A stretch of 64,000 nucleotides of DNA from Rhizophagus clarus (lineage: Eukaryota; Glomeromycota; Glomeromycetes; Glomerales; Glomeraceae), in assembly GCA_015698045.1 (NCBI GenBank), contig BLAL01000019.1, forward strand, positions 560,501-624,500. The letters are read 5' to 3'. Under the pieces are notes generated by a model. The model worked only from the letters and a program-made list of their open reading frames with translations. It was not told the origin of the DNA and did not search any database. The translations under genes were made by a program, and so were the position numbers. Shown one piece after another: positions 12,224 through 26,264 of the stretch (positions within the stretch are counted from its first letter, which is position 1; the number at the start of each line of letters is the position of its first letter).

Positions 12224-15200
12224 TTCCCCCTAACTTAAAAAGTTTTAAACTCTGATACAAATCATTTGCGTACTTAAAAATTCTATATAAACAAAAAAAA
12301 TATTTTTTATACCCAGATTATTGAGTATTGATACTTTGATACTTTTTATTTTCGACATTATAATAGTATAGTATTTATACATATGTAAAATAAATTTATA
12401 TTTCAAATAATAAATTAAATTTGATTTACGTTATTTTTATGTTGTCAAAAAAAATTTAAAATTACTAAAATCAAAAAAGGAGTAATTATTTAAACAAGCA
12501 ATTTTATTTTATTTTTTTTTTGTGATTATACATTTATATGAATGCTTGTTTATTTATTGTATAAATACAACGTGCATATAAAGAAATTCATAGTTAAAAA
12601 ACTATTTTTATTTTTATCCATAAATTGTGAAGTGTAAACAAATTATAGAAATTCTCAATGAACTACTGTAGATATGTGCTAAAATTAAATTTGATTGGTG
12701 AGGCGTCAACCATTTACAGTACCGAGAACACGAAATAATTTCTCATATTTTTTAAAATTTAAAATCTATCTGCCCCACAAAACAAAAAGTGTGTCATACG
12801 ACCATTCATACGACCAGTGTGTAACTTCGATAATAAAGTTTGATCAATGTACAGTAAACTAATCACAATTTTTTCGAAATATATGAAGCTCCCAACGTCC
12901 AAAAGTACTTCGTTAACTATTATTATTAAAAATCATGACATGTCATTTAGGAATTATCAGTATATAACCTTGTCAGTCATTTGACTCTGCCTTGACTTTC
13001 TCAATCTAAAATTATGAAATTATTAATCGGAAAAATTATTTTTCTAGTTGAGTATCAACGTTTACGCAAAATTAAAAAGTTTAATTTGAAAGATTAGATG
13101 GTGACTGTAGAAAGGTATTTCTTACTATTAAATTTTCTTTTTTTTTAAATAATTTTCCTATTATACACGAAACATTTTAAAATGTTCCTACATACAATGA
13201 AAAAAGAAGAATAGGGATCCAATTATCACTTTTTTAACAAACATTAATGACGATGGATAAATATAAAATAATATTTATACAATTATGAAATTTGAAATCA
13301 CATATCATTTTTGTTGCACAACACTTATTTGCATGAGATTCACTCAATAAAAACGGATTTAAACAAATTAGTATCTAGGAAGATAGGGTGGAAGTGGTAA
13401 GACATCCGATAGGACAGCTTGATACTTCTAAATAATACTACCGCAGCATTTTTAAAAAGTCGACTATTTTATTAATTCCCCAAAATGTGTTTAAATAAAT
13501 TTTTATGTAAAAATGAATTTTTACTTTATTGGCAAAATCGTACAGCATAAGCGTGAAGGGATTGCAATTTTTTTTATTGTCACTCGATATTTTCTCATTA
13601 AAAGCGTTAGAGTGGTACAATGTATTAAAATTTTAAGAAATAGAAAAATGAGTTATATAAGCCTGCCTAAATTGATTATAGGTATTCAAAAAAGGAAACT
13701 AGGTGCGAACAAGTTATATTGCTAACGTTCTTAAGATTGTTTTGATTGTTATATTTGTTCTATTCTTTTATTAATTATTATAATAGTTATATTATATAGT
13801 TATCGTCTCAAATTAATCAATGAAGTTAGGATAGTTGCGGTTTATCCAGTTAAAAATTCCGGGTTAATCTCGTGCTTCGTTACTACTGTGCCCAAAATTC
13901 TAAACTACATAATTCCTAAACTACATAATCCCAATTCTAAACTAAGTCAATCCATAAAGGCCTAAACTATCCAGATTCAAGAAATTAAATTTTAAATTCT
14001 AAAATATTCTAATCCTATACCCAGTCCTATGTACAGTACAAATAATCCTTGATCGTTATATTTTACTGCGTCAACTGCGCCTGCGCTTCATTCTTACATT
14101 ACGTCATTTCACGTGATTATGTAAATTATGTCTTATTTTTGGTTTTTTTTTTTTGTGCAATAATCATTTAATTATAGTTCATTCAATTTTCATTTCATGA
14201 ATTCATAGCACCCCATTTTGCGGCATAGTATTGCGAAATTTAATTGCCAAAAACCTAAAAGATTCCATGGATTTAATTAAATTATGCCGCAAATTCATAT
14301 CTAATATTCTATGAATTTTCCGATCTACAACGATCCACAAAAAAAAAATTAATATATCTTGAACCGGATTATCCGAGTAACAGTTTCAACCTGGATCGAA
14401 ATACCAAATGAAAGTATGTACATTAGCAATTTTATTTCACAATCTATGCAATACTTTAAAATTGTTTTGATATGATTCTTGTGTAAATTTATAATCGCAT
14501 ATATGTAAATAACATGTATTATCACATACATTTTGTATGTTGAAATGAAATTTCTGCGTATTTAATTTATTGACCTTGATCAATGAAGACTGGTTTGGTT
14601 TAATTGAAATGTTAATTATATTGTTGATAATAATAATAACAATATAATTTTTTTTTTTTAATGTTTAGAAATAAATAAAAATTCTGTTTTATAATAATCA
14701 AAATTAAAGCACAGAACATATGTTATTAACAACTGGACATGATCCTGTAAATTTTATTTGAATGCATCACTAGTATAATGTGGCTATGTAAAATATTATT
14801 ATTAAGGCTTTTTACATAACATGTTTATTATAAAAATTGCCTCAAAGCCACATAATTAAAATGAGGCTTATAAGATATTTATAAATGGCCCTATTTTACT
14901 CAAAATTTCTTACTCTTTTTTTTTAAAAAAAAAAAAAATTATATATTTAAGAAAATTAAGTAAATTATTTTAATGTTTATTATGATTGCTAAACATCTTA
15001 AAAAAATGAATTAACTAATAAAGTTAGCCTTTGGTTTCTTAAAGACACTTTCCTGCAGGAATATAGAGTGTAGACTACCAGATTATCTTTTTTATTATCT
15101 TAAATTTCAATACATCAACTATGGATAGTACCATAGTTGGTTATGATTCTCATAGTTAAACTCTTACTACTGGCTTACTCTTTGAGTATACAATTTAATT

Positions 15201-16100
15201 TACGTTGTCTTGTTAATAAAATATAAAAATATAAAAATATACATTACTATATATTACTATATGAACTCTCTCCCGTACATTTCAAAAACCAAAATAATAA
15301 TTTTTTAAAAAATTTTTTAATAATAAGCAAACGTTATGGAGATAGACAGACCAAAATACAATTTATAGTAAGTCAGGTTATACAACCGCTTCTTCTGAAG
15401 CTGATTAACGAAATAGTTTTGTTAAAAATAACGCCTATTTCTTCTAAAATTTTGATTTAAAAGTTATAATTCTCTATACAAAGTTTTCTTTGTTAAATAT
15501 TTAAATTAGATATTGTTTAAGATACTTTCCTACAAGAGTGTACTGTACAAATGACTATAAATCATGAAATACACTTCTCAACTTGCTGACTTTGCATAGC
15601 AACCACAAATTATAATCACAAATCCAAAACTTTAGAATTGATTCAGAAAGAGTTTATTTCTAAAGTTTATATCCTATAGATATCATAAAGATGACATTAA
15701 CTTAATTATTGTTCTCAAAAAAATAAATTTTCATTCCCTGCTAATTTTGAAATCTTTCAGAATTACATTATATTTCAATATTTCCTATTGATTATATAAA
15801 AGATTGATTAGAAAAATCCTTAATAGAAGGTGATTTTATATACTTCAGCAAACAGCATCAATAATATATATAGCTGAAGAATTATAACTAGAAAATAAGA
15901 TGTTGAAGATGAATATTTCCTTCTACATGACAGAAATCTATCAAACAATATTTCAAGTTAAGATTGATATTAATATAATATGAAGTCAAATAAAGTCATA
16001 ATACTATAGGAATGATTGAAAATATTATTACCCTAGCAAAGAAAATGTTAACAAATCAAGAAGATTTGAAAATTTATGGTGTTATACAGGAAAATCAACT
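12224..16100. other. AT-rich intergenic tract
   Basis: No gene recognised. It includes short CTAAACTACATAAT-like direct repeats at about 13900-13990 and a stem-forming pair TTTGCGGCATA / TATGCCGCAAA at about 14218-14292. Microsatellite-like A/T runs lie around 14650 and 14920. Confidence 0.4.
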
Positions 16101-16800
16101 TAATAAATACATTTCTAATTTTATTGAAAATGAATTTATTACACCAATTAAATATATAGATGCATTTCTAATTTAATTGAAAATGAATTTATTATATAAA
16201 TTAAATATATAGACTTTTATGATAACCCTACAATTACTTTACCAAGCACCAATTCTCCTAAATAACTAGATAAAACTGTGCTTATAGGTAATTAGAGGAA
16301 ATACAAACATAGCAATTACAACAATTTTTTACAGAAGCATAAAAGTTTCATTTTCTAAATCATTACAAGAATTAAAGTAAACAAAAGATGAATAAATTAT
16401 TATCACTAAATAAGTGTCTCCTATTAAAAACAAGCTTATTGGATTGCATCTAAAGAAAATAAATTCATCAAAAGAGAAAATATTGATATTGCCATCATTT
16501 ATTTCTTACAAATTTTTTCCACAATTTTGGACTTATATTGGTTGTAAGCTTGAGTTGGAAGTTTTTATAGAAAACATTTCTTATCTTCAAATACATGGTC
16601 TTTTCCAATAGTAATAATAAAAAAGTAAAATGAAAAATTTAGGTTTATGCAAATTGTAAATAAACCTTTGAAAACATCAATCTAATTATTAGATTCTTTA
16701 CAACATGCCAATTTGTTGCTACTCTGGATTTAGCTTCAGAATATTGGCAAATTAGAATGCAAAAATGGTTATTGGATAATGTATTATATGTATACTAACA
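16100..16800 (+). mobile_element. Ty3/Gypsy-like pol fossil
   Basis: Near 16710-16765 the plus strand reads VATLDLASEYWQIRM, very close to the conserved RT stretch (TLDLASGYWQI) of Ty3/Gypsy retrotransposons. Surrounding sequence is weakly coding-like and heavily decayed. No LTRs were assigned. An old, broken relic. Confidence 0.5.
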
Positions 16801-18558
16801 AATAATTCACAAAAAAAAAGTAAGTTATGTATGAATTATTTTATTAAAAAATGAAATATAAAAAGCAGAAATATATGCACATTTATTAGTAATACTTTAG
16901 ATTTTAGATTTTATTAACAAGATAACGTAAAATTTACAAAATTACATTAAATACAATAAAGTGAGACAATAGTTAAAAGGAAAAACTATGTAATACTATA
17001 ACTGACTACAGTATGTTAAGAATTAATCTGTGACGCTAACTATCAAGAATACCTCAAGAATATCCTTCAGACTGACCCTGCAAGATATATATCTTTCAAT
17101 TTACTATTAAAGAAGAAAACTATAACAACCTATTCACACCCTAACTTAGAAAATTGAAAATTTTAAAGTATATTATCTAAAGGAGATAAGGAATATTTTC
17201 GTTAATTGCGAAATATATATATAACTTACTTTATATGTATAGAAATCTATATTATTCATATTAAATCTAATTGCTAAATTAATACTATTTATATAAGAAA
17301 AAGAATGAATAAAAGAATTATTAATAGAATTATTAGAATATGAAGTATTCTTATCTTTATATTTGATCTTGAATGAATTTTATTTCTTTAATTGTTTCAT
17401 AATATCATAGCCTTCTTCTGTGATAGAAACGAGTTTACAATAATAAGTCCATAGCTTATAAGCATCAGTAACTAGTTGATCATAAGACTGAAGTGGTATA
17501 TTTTCCACATTCCTTTTTAATGAATATTTATCAGTAATATATATTATACAATGGAAGTTACAAATATGATGGGTCTACAGTAAATCTTAGGTTATTATTA
17601 CATTGTAAAATATGAAATTATCATACCATCTACAGAAAGTAATATGTCTGAAAATTAATTAAAGCATGTTTAATCTATATCTACAGTAATAATAATAGAT
17701 ATATAAAAAGAAAACGCATTATCAACATTACAACCTCTTTCTACTGTAACTCAAAGACCTTATATTGAGCATATACATATTATATATTCACAATTTACAA
17801 TTTCTGGAAAAAAAAATTGTAAAATGGAATGAATCAATAATAGTTATGGTTACAATAGAGATAAATTAAGGTTGCTTTTAAAAACTATTCAATCAATATC
17901 CTTAAATACTTATTTAAATATTAAAAATGTCTAATTCTCAAACATGCGAACTTGCAGAAGAAGAAAAAAAACTGATAAAACAAAAAAATAGAAGAAGCAA
18001 ATATTACAGAATATGGATCTTTTGATATGCTAAAATATTGTATTATTCGTGGCTTGCTTTTTGAAAAAAAAAATTTCTTTCAGAAGAACAATTATTTGGG
18101 CTTAAAACAAGTTGAGTTAAAGCGAATTTTGAAATAATAATAGTTGTTTTGCATGAAACATTCTATTTATTTTCCAGCATCACATAATGCAAAAGTAATT
18201 ACTGAAGCTATTAAAAAGGCTGTTCAGGATGAGAAATTGATGTTTTAATAACAGTCGAAGCCAATCATTAGAGATCTCGATGGTGAATAGTCCATCACTA
18301 TGAAGCTAATATAGTAGTTGCTATTCAACAATTCAAAAAACTCTTGTACCGCTCATACTCTTCAATTGTCAATTAGTAGTAAAGATTTAAGGATTGTAGA
18401 AGATTTGGTATTACATGTAAATTTTTACAACTTGAATGCTTTAGACTCAATTGTTGGTTAAATAATTAGTAGTTATGATACAAGCATTGTAATTAAAACA
18501 TATTAAACTATAGAAACTCAAAACATCAATTTCATTTTTTATCTAACCAAAATATTAA
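16801..18558. other. AT-rich tract with decayed repeat DNA
   Basis: No intact gene. Weak coding-like patches may be transposon debris, but nothing could be assigned. Confidence 0.35.
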
Positions 18559-19240
18559 ATGAATTTAATTTTTAAATTTACAACAGAACTGACAAATATA
18601 TATACCAAAAGAGATCATACACCTATGATACATGATTACATAAAGGTCTTTAATACAAAGATTAATTTAGAGGATTACAGAGTGCAATTATTTGAACTTA
18701 ATCGTTTAAGCGCAGGTGACAAACAGTATTGTGTAGATTGGAAATTAACCAAATATTTTAAATGATTTAATTGATTGTGATAAAAAATATATAAATGCCA
18801 ACAATGACGTGATGATATCGTTCAGATATAAAAATTTATTAAAACAATCTCCAACCAACGATATATGAAAGGACAGAAAAGTATTTGGTGTTAAGGATAA
18901 AAATGCCTGAGATGCAATATAAAAGATGAAGATTGGCATCACGTATGGGATTGTACTCAGAATTAGAAACCTAGCCCTCAATAAACTATTTAAAGAAAAT
19001 ACAGATCTTGATCACTTAGAGATAGACTGAATTAAAAGAAATATTATAGAAATAAGTGAAATCTGTTCTAATTTAATAATCCATGAAAATACTTTATACT
19101 AATAGTCAAAGAGGTATCATTTCTACAAACACTATGACTAACATACAGAAACATAACATCAGAGACTACACCCTTAAAATAATATCAAAATTCTTAACAC
19201 TAATTAAAGATCTAAAACAATAATCTGCCTCTGTTTTAGA
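18559..19240 (+). mobile_element. LINE 3' fragment
   Basis: The reading near 18559-18765 (NRLSAGDKQYCVDWKLTKYF) is followed at about 18893-18965 by LRCNIKDEDWHHVWDC. That is the same CxxC...HxxxC finger with a HVW core seen at the C-terminus of the LINE ORF2 at 46456-46512 (CPSCGLEDETFDHVWTC). Several stops and frame changes interrupt it. It is a truncated copy from a related LINE. Confidence 0.5.
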
Positions 19241-19673
19241 TTTATTACTCTTATGACGAGTTTATATCATTGATCGATGCAGGTGAATTACAGGAAAATT
19301 TTAATGAATATATAAACTGGAAAATTATGGCTTCTAATAATATAGCCATTTTAAAAAGTACTATTAAAAATGGGGGGACGCCAGTACACAACCATATATT
19401 TACAAAGATTTGTGAAGTTAGAGTTGAGAAATTGTCATAAGACGATCCATTATGCAAATCTTAGTTCGGATAAATGCCAACTCTCAGAAAATAATCATAT
19501 CGATCTTATAGTATGTAATGAATTGACTTTATTATTAATCAAAGGTATGTATTAAATGCTTTCTATATTTTTTTCTAGGGAGATAAGGCTGGTATAAGAG
19601 AGTTGTCCAAAAGTTTTGAAATATAAAGTGTATGCGCTGATTTTATATTTAAAAAGGAAGAAATTTATCGACT
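19241..19673. other. short coding-like patches upstream of the 19674 gene
   Basis: About 19255-19440 reads DEFISLIDAGELQENFNEYINW and onward, and after a CTAG acceptor at ~19578 a piece reads GDKAGIRELSKSFEI before a stop. These could be the remains of upstream exons of the next gene, or of another gene. Not resolvable by eye. Confidence 0.3.
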
Positions 19674-20361
19674 ATGCTATCATCACATGAGCAATGGGAA
19701 GAATATGAAAAAGAAAATGTAGCTAGAGGAATTACCAACATGCTTTTGCAAGAGATAAAGTTAAATACTTTTCATAAGATTTCTAATGGCTCTGAAAATT
19801 GTCTTGTAGATCTTATGATTCATGTATTTTTTCGCAATAAATGGGAAGAAATTATATATATTGAAAGTGGAAAATGGAATTGTAATGATGAAAAAATTCG
19901 TAATGATCATAATAAACTAGTGCAACTCTGTATGGATGGTAGTAATGAACTTTTTAAAATATGTGAAAAAGAACGTCTTAATAGAAATTATATAGTGTTT
20001 GGTGTCAATATTGCAGGTGAATGTATTGAAATATATGGATTGGTATGTGAAAAAGGTGTCAAGTACTACTTTCCAGCTTCAAGAGCAAAAATACCCTTTC
20101 GCAAAGAATCAGCAGAAGAAATAGAAGGATTTATTCATGCTTTATTGACTTTACAAGTAATATTTTTTTTTTCATACCAGTTCTACTTTATGGGGTATAG
20201 AAAGTATTTTTCAAAATTTATTAAGACAAGCTGATATTAACTACAGTTTTTTTTAGAATGTAATTATTGTAAATATACAGGCTATTGCCAATAGTTTACG
20301 AAAAAGATGTAGAAAAAATAGTGAGAGAAGTCCAACACACAAAGGTGAAGAAAACTTCTAG
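19674..20361 (+). CDS. small two-exon protein of unknown function
   Basis: Exons are 19674-20156 and 20281-20361 (donor CAA/GTAATA, acceptor AATATACAG), giving about 187 aa. It starts at the first ATG (MLSSHEQWEEYEKENV). The central part, VDLMIHVFFRNKWEEIIYIESGKWNCND, is followed by a helical HNKLVQLCMDGSNELFKICEKE and FGVNIAGECIEIYGLVCEKG, then EEIEGFIHALLTLQ. The E-x-(G)K spacing in a beta-strand setting and the late FG-hydrophobic strand recall restriction-endonuclease-like domains of lineage-specific Rhizophagus proteins, but this is impression only. The tail is basic (LRKRCRKNSERS). Upstream patches suggest the copy may be 5'-truncated. No signal peptide or membrane segment seen. Confidence 0.55.
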
Positions 20362-22514
20362 ATATTTAGAATTGTGAAATTGGAAGATTGCCAATTGCAA
20401 AATGAATTAATAAAAATTACGACTGTATTGCAAAAAATGTGATCATGTGGCAAATACAAATTGTGACACACACGTGAAATTTTTTTATATTTAAATCCAT
20501 TCAGCTTTTTTTACGTGTAATATCATACAAAAATATAATAAAGACTTTAAATTTTTAGTGATACTGATAAAAAATAAATACAAATGGTCAGAATTTGCTA
20601 TAATCTTATTTTGAAAGACTACGCTTCGATGTTTATATCATACTGATTGAGTAACATCCCGCAAATCATAATTAAACTGCATTTGATCGAAATAAATCTA
20701 TTCTATTGAGACATACAGCGATACGATACAGATCAGAATCGTTATAAGTACACAATGCATGTGTGTGATACAATCACTCGTTATAAGTGTATATCATATT
20801 GTGTATTTACAATTTGTATTGTTTTCACTTTAATTTTATACCATGTAACGTTAATCAATTATAACGACAACCCAATGATTCAATAAAATTGATGTTCTGC
20901 CATGAAAAAAAATCATATGAAGTCAAAAATTTGAAATTCTTATAGCTAACATCACGAAGTGACGTACAATGTTTCTATAATATTAAGCATGTTATATGAT
21001 GTTTTAATTTATAAAAAAATTTTGATTTCCATCGTTTCATTACTTTTTTCAACTTACATTTTTCTCTAGTCTTAACTATCTTTATAGAATGCATTACATA
21101 TTTATTGTATTCATTGACTCAATCTTAAAGAAATGCAGTATTTTACAAAATTATTATTTTCATTAATTAAATTTAATTTAATGTTTACTTTTAATATAAA
21201 ATATAGTTAAATTTTTTATAAAATAATAATCTTTATAATAATTATTTGACTCAAAATAAAAAAAAAAAATATCAAATACTAGTAAGTTATATAAGTAGTT
21301 TAAGAAAATATTTATTAATATTTATAAGAAGCAAATAAGTTTTTGTGCTTATCGGGAAAATTTTATTAGAAAAAAATTGGTTTCCATTCCCTAGTATTTA
21401 TTGCGTTGAAACATCTGACGTAATAAATTTGAGACTGCCCATCCTTACTTTACAAATATTTCAGTATTGTTTAATCCTAAGTTCCATTCTCTAAGATTGT
21501 GTCGAGTTGGTTCATATCAAAGTTTCTGCCTTTGGTGTTTGTAGACAACTTATTTGAAAAAAAATATCGTGGGAAAGTATAGCTTAAGAAAGGAAAAAAA
21601 ATGTGTAAATAATGAAATCTATAGTCAGTCAGATGATCCATAATTACATTTGTAAAACTCACGTGCAATTACTTGTTCCCGTGATACAGAACGTGAGTCA
21701 CTTTGTATCTTCTCCGAATTGGATAACAAATTTCTTTATAATATCACACTTCTTGTTACATATTAATAGATGGACAGAGAACATTTTATTTTAATATCTC
21801 GTACAATCATATACTGTGAAAGATGAAACACATAAAGTTATATTATTTATCTTGTCAAGTACTAGTAGGAATATAGATTTTTCACAGGTGCAGACGTGTG
21901 TATATTCGATTGCTTAATATTGATTCATGATACTGACGCTAAACAATTTATATTTTTCTTTGACAGTTTGGCTATGATTTCTGCAGTTTTGTGACCCTTG
22001 CAGTTGTGTTCTCTTTCGTTTCTCTCGTATGGTATATAAAAGAATTACATTCTTTTGTGTTTGTCATAATCGCTTTAAAAGGTTATCAGTTTACCATAAT
22101 ACTGCATGATGGAAAACCCGCAATCATTGTTTGTCATGACCCCATTTCGAAGACCGGACTCATTTCAAAGGTACAGTATAACAAAAAGTTTGAATGAGTC
22201 ATGGTTCCTGATCAACTCTTTATTTTTATCTAATGCTAATATGATACAATCATAGATTAAATCGAAATATACTCTTATTCGGCTGTTGCTTGATTTGATT
22301 GGTTGATGCTTTGACATGTGATTAAATGTAGATCCGAGTCAATCACACAATTTGTCATTTGAGTAGTGAAAAATACATTTTTTGTCATTGTTGAATAAAC
22401 TACACAATTTGACTAACTATATTTTTTTCTATGATGAATCAATTCGCATAATGTCTTAAATATTTATAAATATTTTATCTCAATCATTTTATAAAATAAT
22501 TAACTTTTTCAAGT
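20362..22514. other. intergenic, AT-rich
   Basis: No gene recognised on either strand. Open frames around 21477-22197 lack any family features. Confidence 0.45.
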
Positions 22515-24815
22515 ATGACCAATAAATTTCATATTCTTACTTTTGATGTTAAAGAAATAATATCTATTTTAAAATATATTATTAAAGATGAAGAAGATAA
22601 TATTTCACTTATAGATTATCCTTTACTTATTGGCTCTCGGGCTGCTAAATGGCATATTTCATCTTTTCGTGAACCTAATAATTGGGATTTATTAGCAACC
22701 GTTCCACAATCAATTTCATTTATTAAAAAGATAAAATCAACCGAAACTTTAAAAAATATAAAATTAATTTATTATCCAGGAAATGGGCTAAAAATCGTTG
22801 GAGAATGTATTGATTCGACACCATTTGGAATTCATGGAATTTCTATCATCTTTAATATAGAACTCGTTTCAGATAAAGTTGATTTCAGAAAAATGAAGCC
22901 AAACGAAAAAATATTATATGAGGAAAAAGAAAATAATGAAAAGCGAGATGATAATTGTGCTTATAAGGAAACACAAAATTGTAATGATGAATATGATAGT
23001 TATGAATATAGCTCAAAAGAAAATAGTGATGAGGATGAAAGTAGTGATGAGGATAATAGTAGTGATAATAGCGATGATGTTAATATGTATATTTATGATA
23101 AATCAAACGAAGAAGATAAAATTGAATTTGAAAGTTTTGATGATGTTAAACAAAAAACAAGCACATTAATGATTTTAGAATTATGCCGCAACATTAAAGA
23201 TAAAATAATGTTTCCATTTTTACAAAACTTTTTATGTATAGTCGCACCATTGAAAATTCTTGAAGTTTTAAAGACATCTCATATTTATTGGCCAACCAAT
23301 TTTCAAAAGAATATTGAAGATTTACACATATTAAGAATTTCATTAGGTTATAATAATATGCTAGCAGCTCAACCATTATGCAGTCCACAACGTGATGAAC
23401 AAATTGAGTTTATGTTGCAAACTCGTATTAAGGAGACTGAAATTGTACAAGGAACACCGGGTGCAAATATGAATAATTTGAATCACGATGATAAACTTTA
23501 TGTACTGTACAAAGATGTATTTCTCATAGTGATATACGTGAACTTGTTAAATATGAGGAGCGTCCTATTTATGAGAGTTTAAAGATTGATAAGGTATAAA
23601 AATTTCTCACTAATGAATTTTTTATATACTGTAAATTATGATACTAATTTTTTTAAATTAACATATAATCTAAAGCATGGATAGAAAAATCACTTTTTGA
23701 AAAAGTAGATTATCAAACAAAACTTAATTGTGTAAAAGAAGAAGCAATGACTATTGCACTTGAAAGCTATCTTATTACAGGGGTCTCTAAAAATCAAGAA
23801 ACTTCTTACAATCTAGCACTTGCTAGAATCTGTACTACACTAACTAAAGGCTGGTTTCGTCAATTTGCAGTTGATAACTATCCTAAACTTTCAAATCTTG
23901 ATAAAGATTTGTTATCAGTTGCACATGATATGATTAATAAATATTCTTCAAAACTAAAAGACCAACTCGCAATAATGTTTGATCCAGAAACTCATGCTAT
24001 TTTTAAAACTATTCATCCTTATACTAAAAAAATTTTATCTCTTGATAAACTAAAATTTAATACATACCGGAAATTATGGAGTCGAAGATTTGGAATTAAG
24101 ATCACCTCTCCAGTAAATAATGAGTCAATTACAGCTATTATTACAATTCTGCGCATTGATATAACATCTAGTACAGCATCCGTTGTAATCTTACCTAGCA
24201 AAGATTTGAAAGTCATAAGGTAATGTAACTTAATATAAACCTTTACTTTTGTTGTTATTTATTCATTAATAATTTACTATTATTAAAATTTCTAGTGATA
24301 ACAGGTACTGATAAGTTATACTAAATGATTTTTTTTCTATGAACAATTACTAATCATAATTTACTTTTAGTGATGATGATGATGATAATGATGTATTTAA
24401 AGATCCATTAAAACTTCACCCTCATTATAATAAGGATAAGAAGAAATTTTTAAAATTAGCTTCTAGACATGTATTTGCATTTCATTCAAAATATGATTAT
24501 AATCGTAAAGATGTTGTATTTCATTCAAAATATTATGAAGAAGAAGAAGAAGAAGATGATGATGATGATGATGGCGTCTGTTCATTTCATGTTAGAGCTA
24601 AATCAGCTGATTGGTTTGCTAATCGACTTGAAATTCCTAATTTTAATGGTGATGTATTATTTAAATATGTGTTATATTATCTAAATCCAATTTCAATTAA
24701 CAGTGAACTTATAAGCCATCTTAATAATTTGAAAGTTGATGGAATTATTCCAACTATAACATATTATCTTTGGTATTCTGCTTGGAAACATGCTTTAGAA
24801 AACCAGTCATATTAA
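22515..24815 (+). pseudogene. nucleotidyltransferase-like gene, copy A (degraded)
   Basis: A long first exon begins MTNKFHILTFDVKEIISIL. Residues ~37-60 read LLIGSRAAKWHISSFREPN then WDLLAT, a GS...(D)xD-type pattern like the active-site strand of Pol-beta-superfamily nucleotidyltransferases. A strongly acidic Ser/Asp/Glu linker follows, then a conserved region with VAPLKILEVLKTSHIYWP and RDEQIEFMLQTRIKETEI. Later exons (about 23676-24223 and 24370-24815) carry LARICTTLTKGWFRQFAVDNYPKL and a C-terminal DVLFKYVLYYLNP. Against its inverted partner at 26265-28833 it shows about one or two breaks. One expected catalytic Asp position differs between copies (NNWDLL versus NDLDLI). Function and origin are unknown; the name describes the motif only. 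Confidence 0.55.
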
Positions 24816-26264
24816 ATATTAGTTTATTATGTTAGCGTTTGGATTATAAAGAAATATTATATCTTCGTCAAAGTTAATATACTTTATAAATGGATTAGTT
24901 GTTAAAGAAATATACTTATAAAATGTAGCTTAATACTACGGATGACATGGAAAAAATCAAGAAAAATTAGTAATTAGCACAATATTTCAAGAAACTTAAT
25001 AAATAAAAAACAACCATGTTTATCTACAATTTAATTTACATATTTTTCAACCCTTACTCGTGTTAATTACAAGAAGAAATTAATATTGTGAAGAATTATA
25101 ATAAATACATATATATTTTTTTGATTTTTTACCTTTTTTTTAGATACAAAATTTATAAAATAACAATGATTAATGTTTGTATCAATAAGATAAATAAATT
25201 CTTAAATAGTGAATTTATTATCAAAAAATTTATTATTAAATCAGAAAGTTTTTGACAGTGATTTTTAAAATAATAATAAAATTTCTTTCTACCATTACTA
25301 TCATAATGCAATCCAAGCTATTGAATGAATGATGCAGTTTTTAAAATTTATACTTCTAAATTCACAATAAGTATTTGTCAACTTCACTTTCATGAAACCT
25401 GATTCGTAACCGAGAATACTTTTTTACTTTTTATCAATTCTTTGAAAATTAAAATCCATTTAAATTTTATAATATAAATGATTACAGATATTATGGTATC
25501 ATACAAGAGGAACATATTAAAGGATAGTACTGCTATTTCGTAATAGACTTATTCACAGAATTCATTAATAATTTTCACATAAATTTATGAGAAAATTTTT
25601 ATCAAGTTATGAGGGAATCTTTATCCTTTTTGCTACCAGTACCCCCAATTTCAAAATTCTATAAATATATGTTATTTTTTTTTTTTTTCTTAGCTTGTAT
25701 CAGTCTGACTCATTATAATTTAATAATGAAATCAAACTAACTACAAATTATTAGTCAATATTATTTATACACTTATTGTTATTCATTTTGACAATTTATA
25801 TTAATTATTTAATTCATTCAAAAAAAATATATTATTACATTAAGTTTCTCCTTATATGTCAATATTATAATGATTACGTTAACTGTGCCGATTATTATAT
25901 AAACCAAAATTATAAATTAAAAACAAAATGCTAAATCAAAAATATAATTATGACTAAAAGAAATTATACACATTAGTAATATAAACAAGGGCCAGTGATT
26001 ATTAAATCTTATCAATAAACTAAAATGCAAAACAAATTGAGTAAACTAATTAATTAAATATTTTCTGATAAAAAAAATTGTTTTGTAATAGCAATCATTA
26101 CAAAATTTCATAATAAAAATTTATGCAAATTGTATTAATTGAAATAATAATTATTTATTTACGAGATCAATAAACTTAATAATAATTGCAAATCAATTGA
26201 CAATCACATGAGTGAATTTAAATCTTGAAATTACTACATATTTTAACTATAATTATATAAATAT
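24816..26264. other. spacer between the tail-to-tail gene copies
   Basis: AT-rich, about 1.45 kb. No gene seen. It holds the 3' flanks of both copies. Confidence 0.5.
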
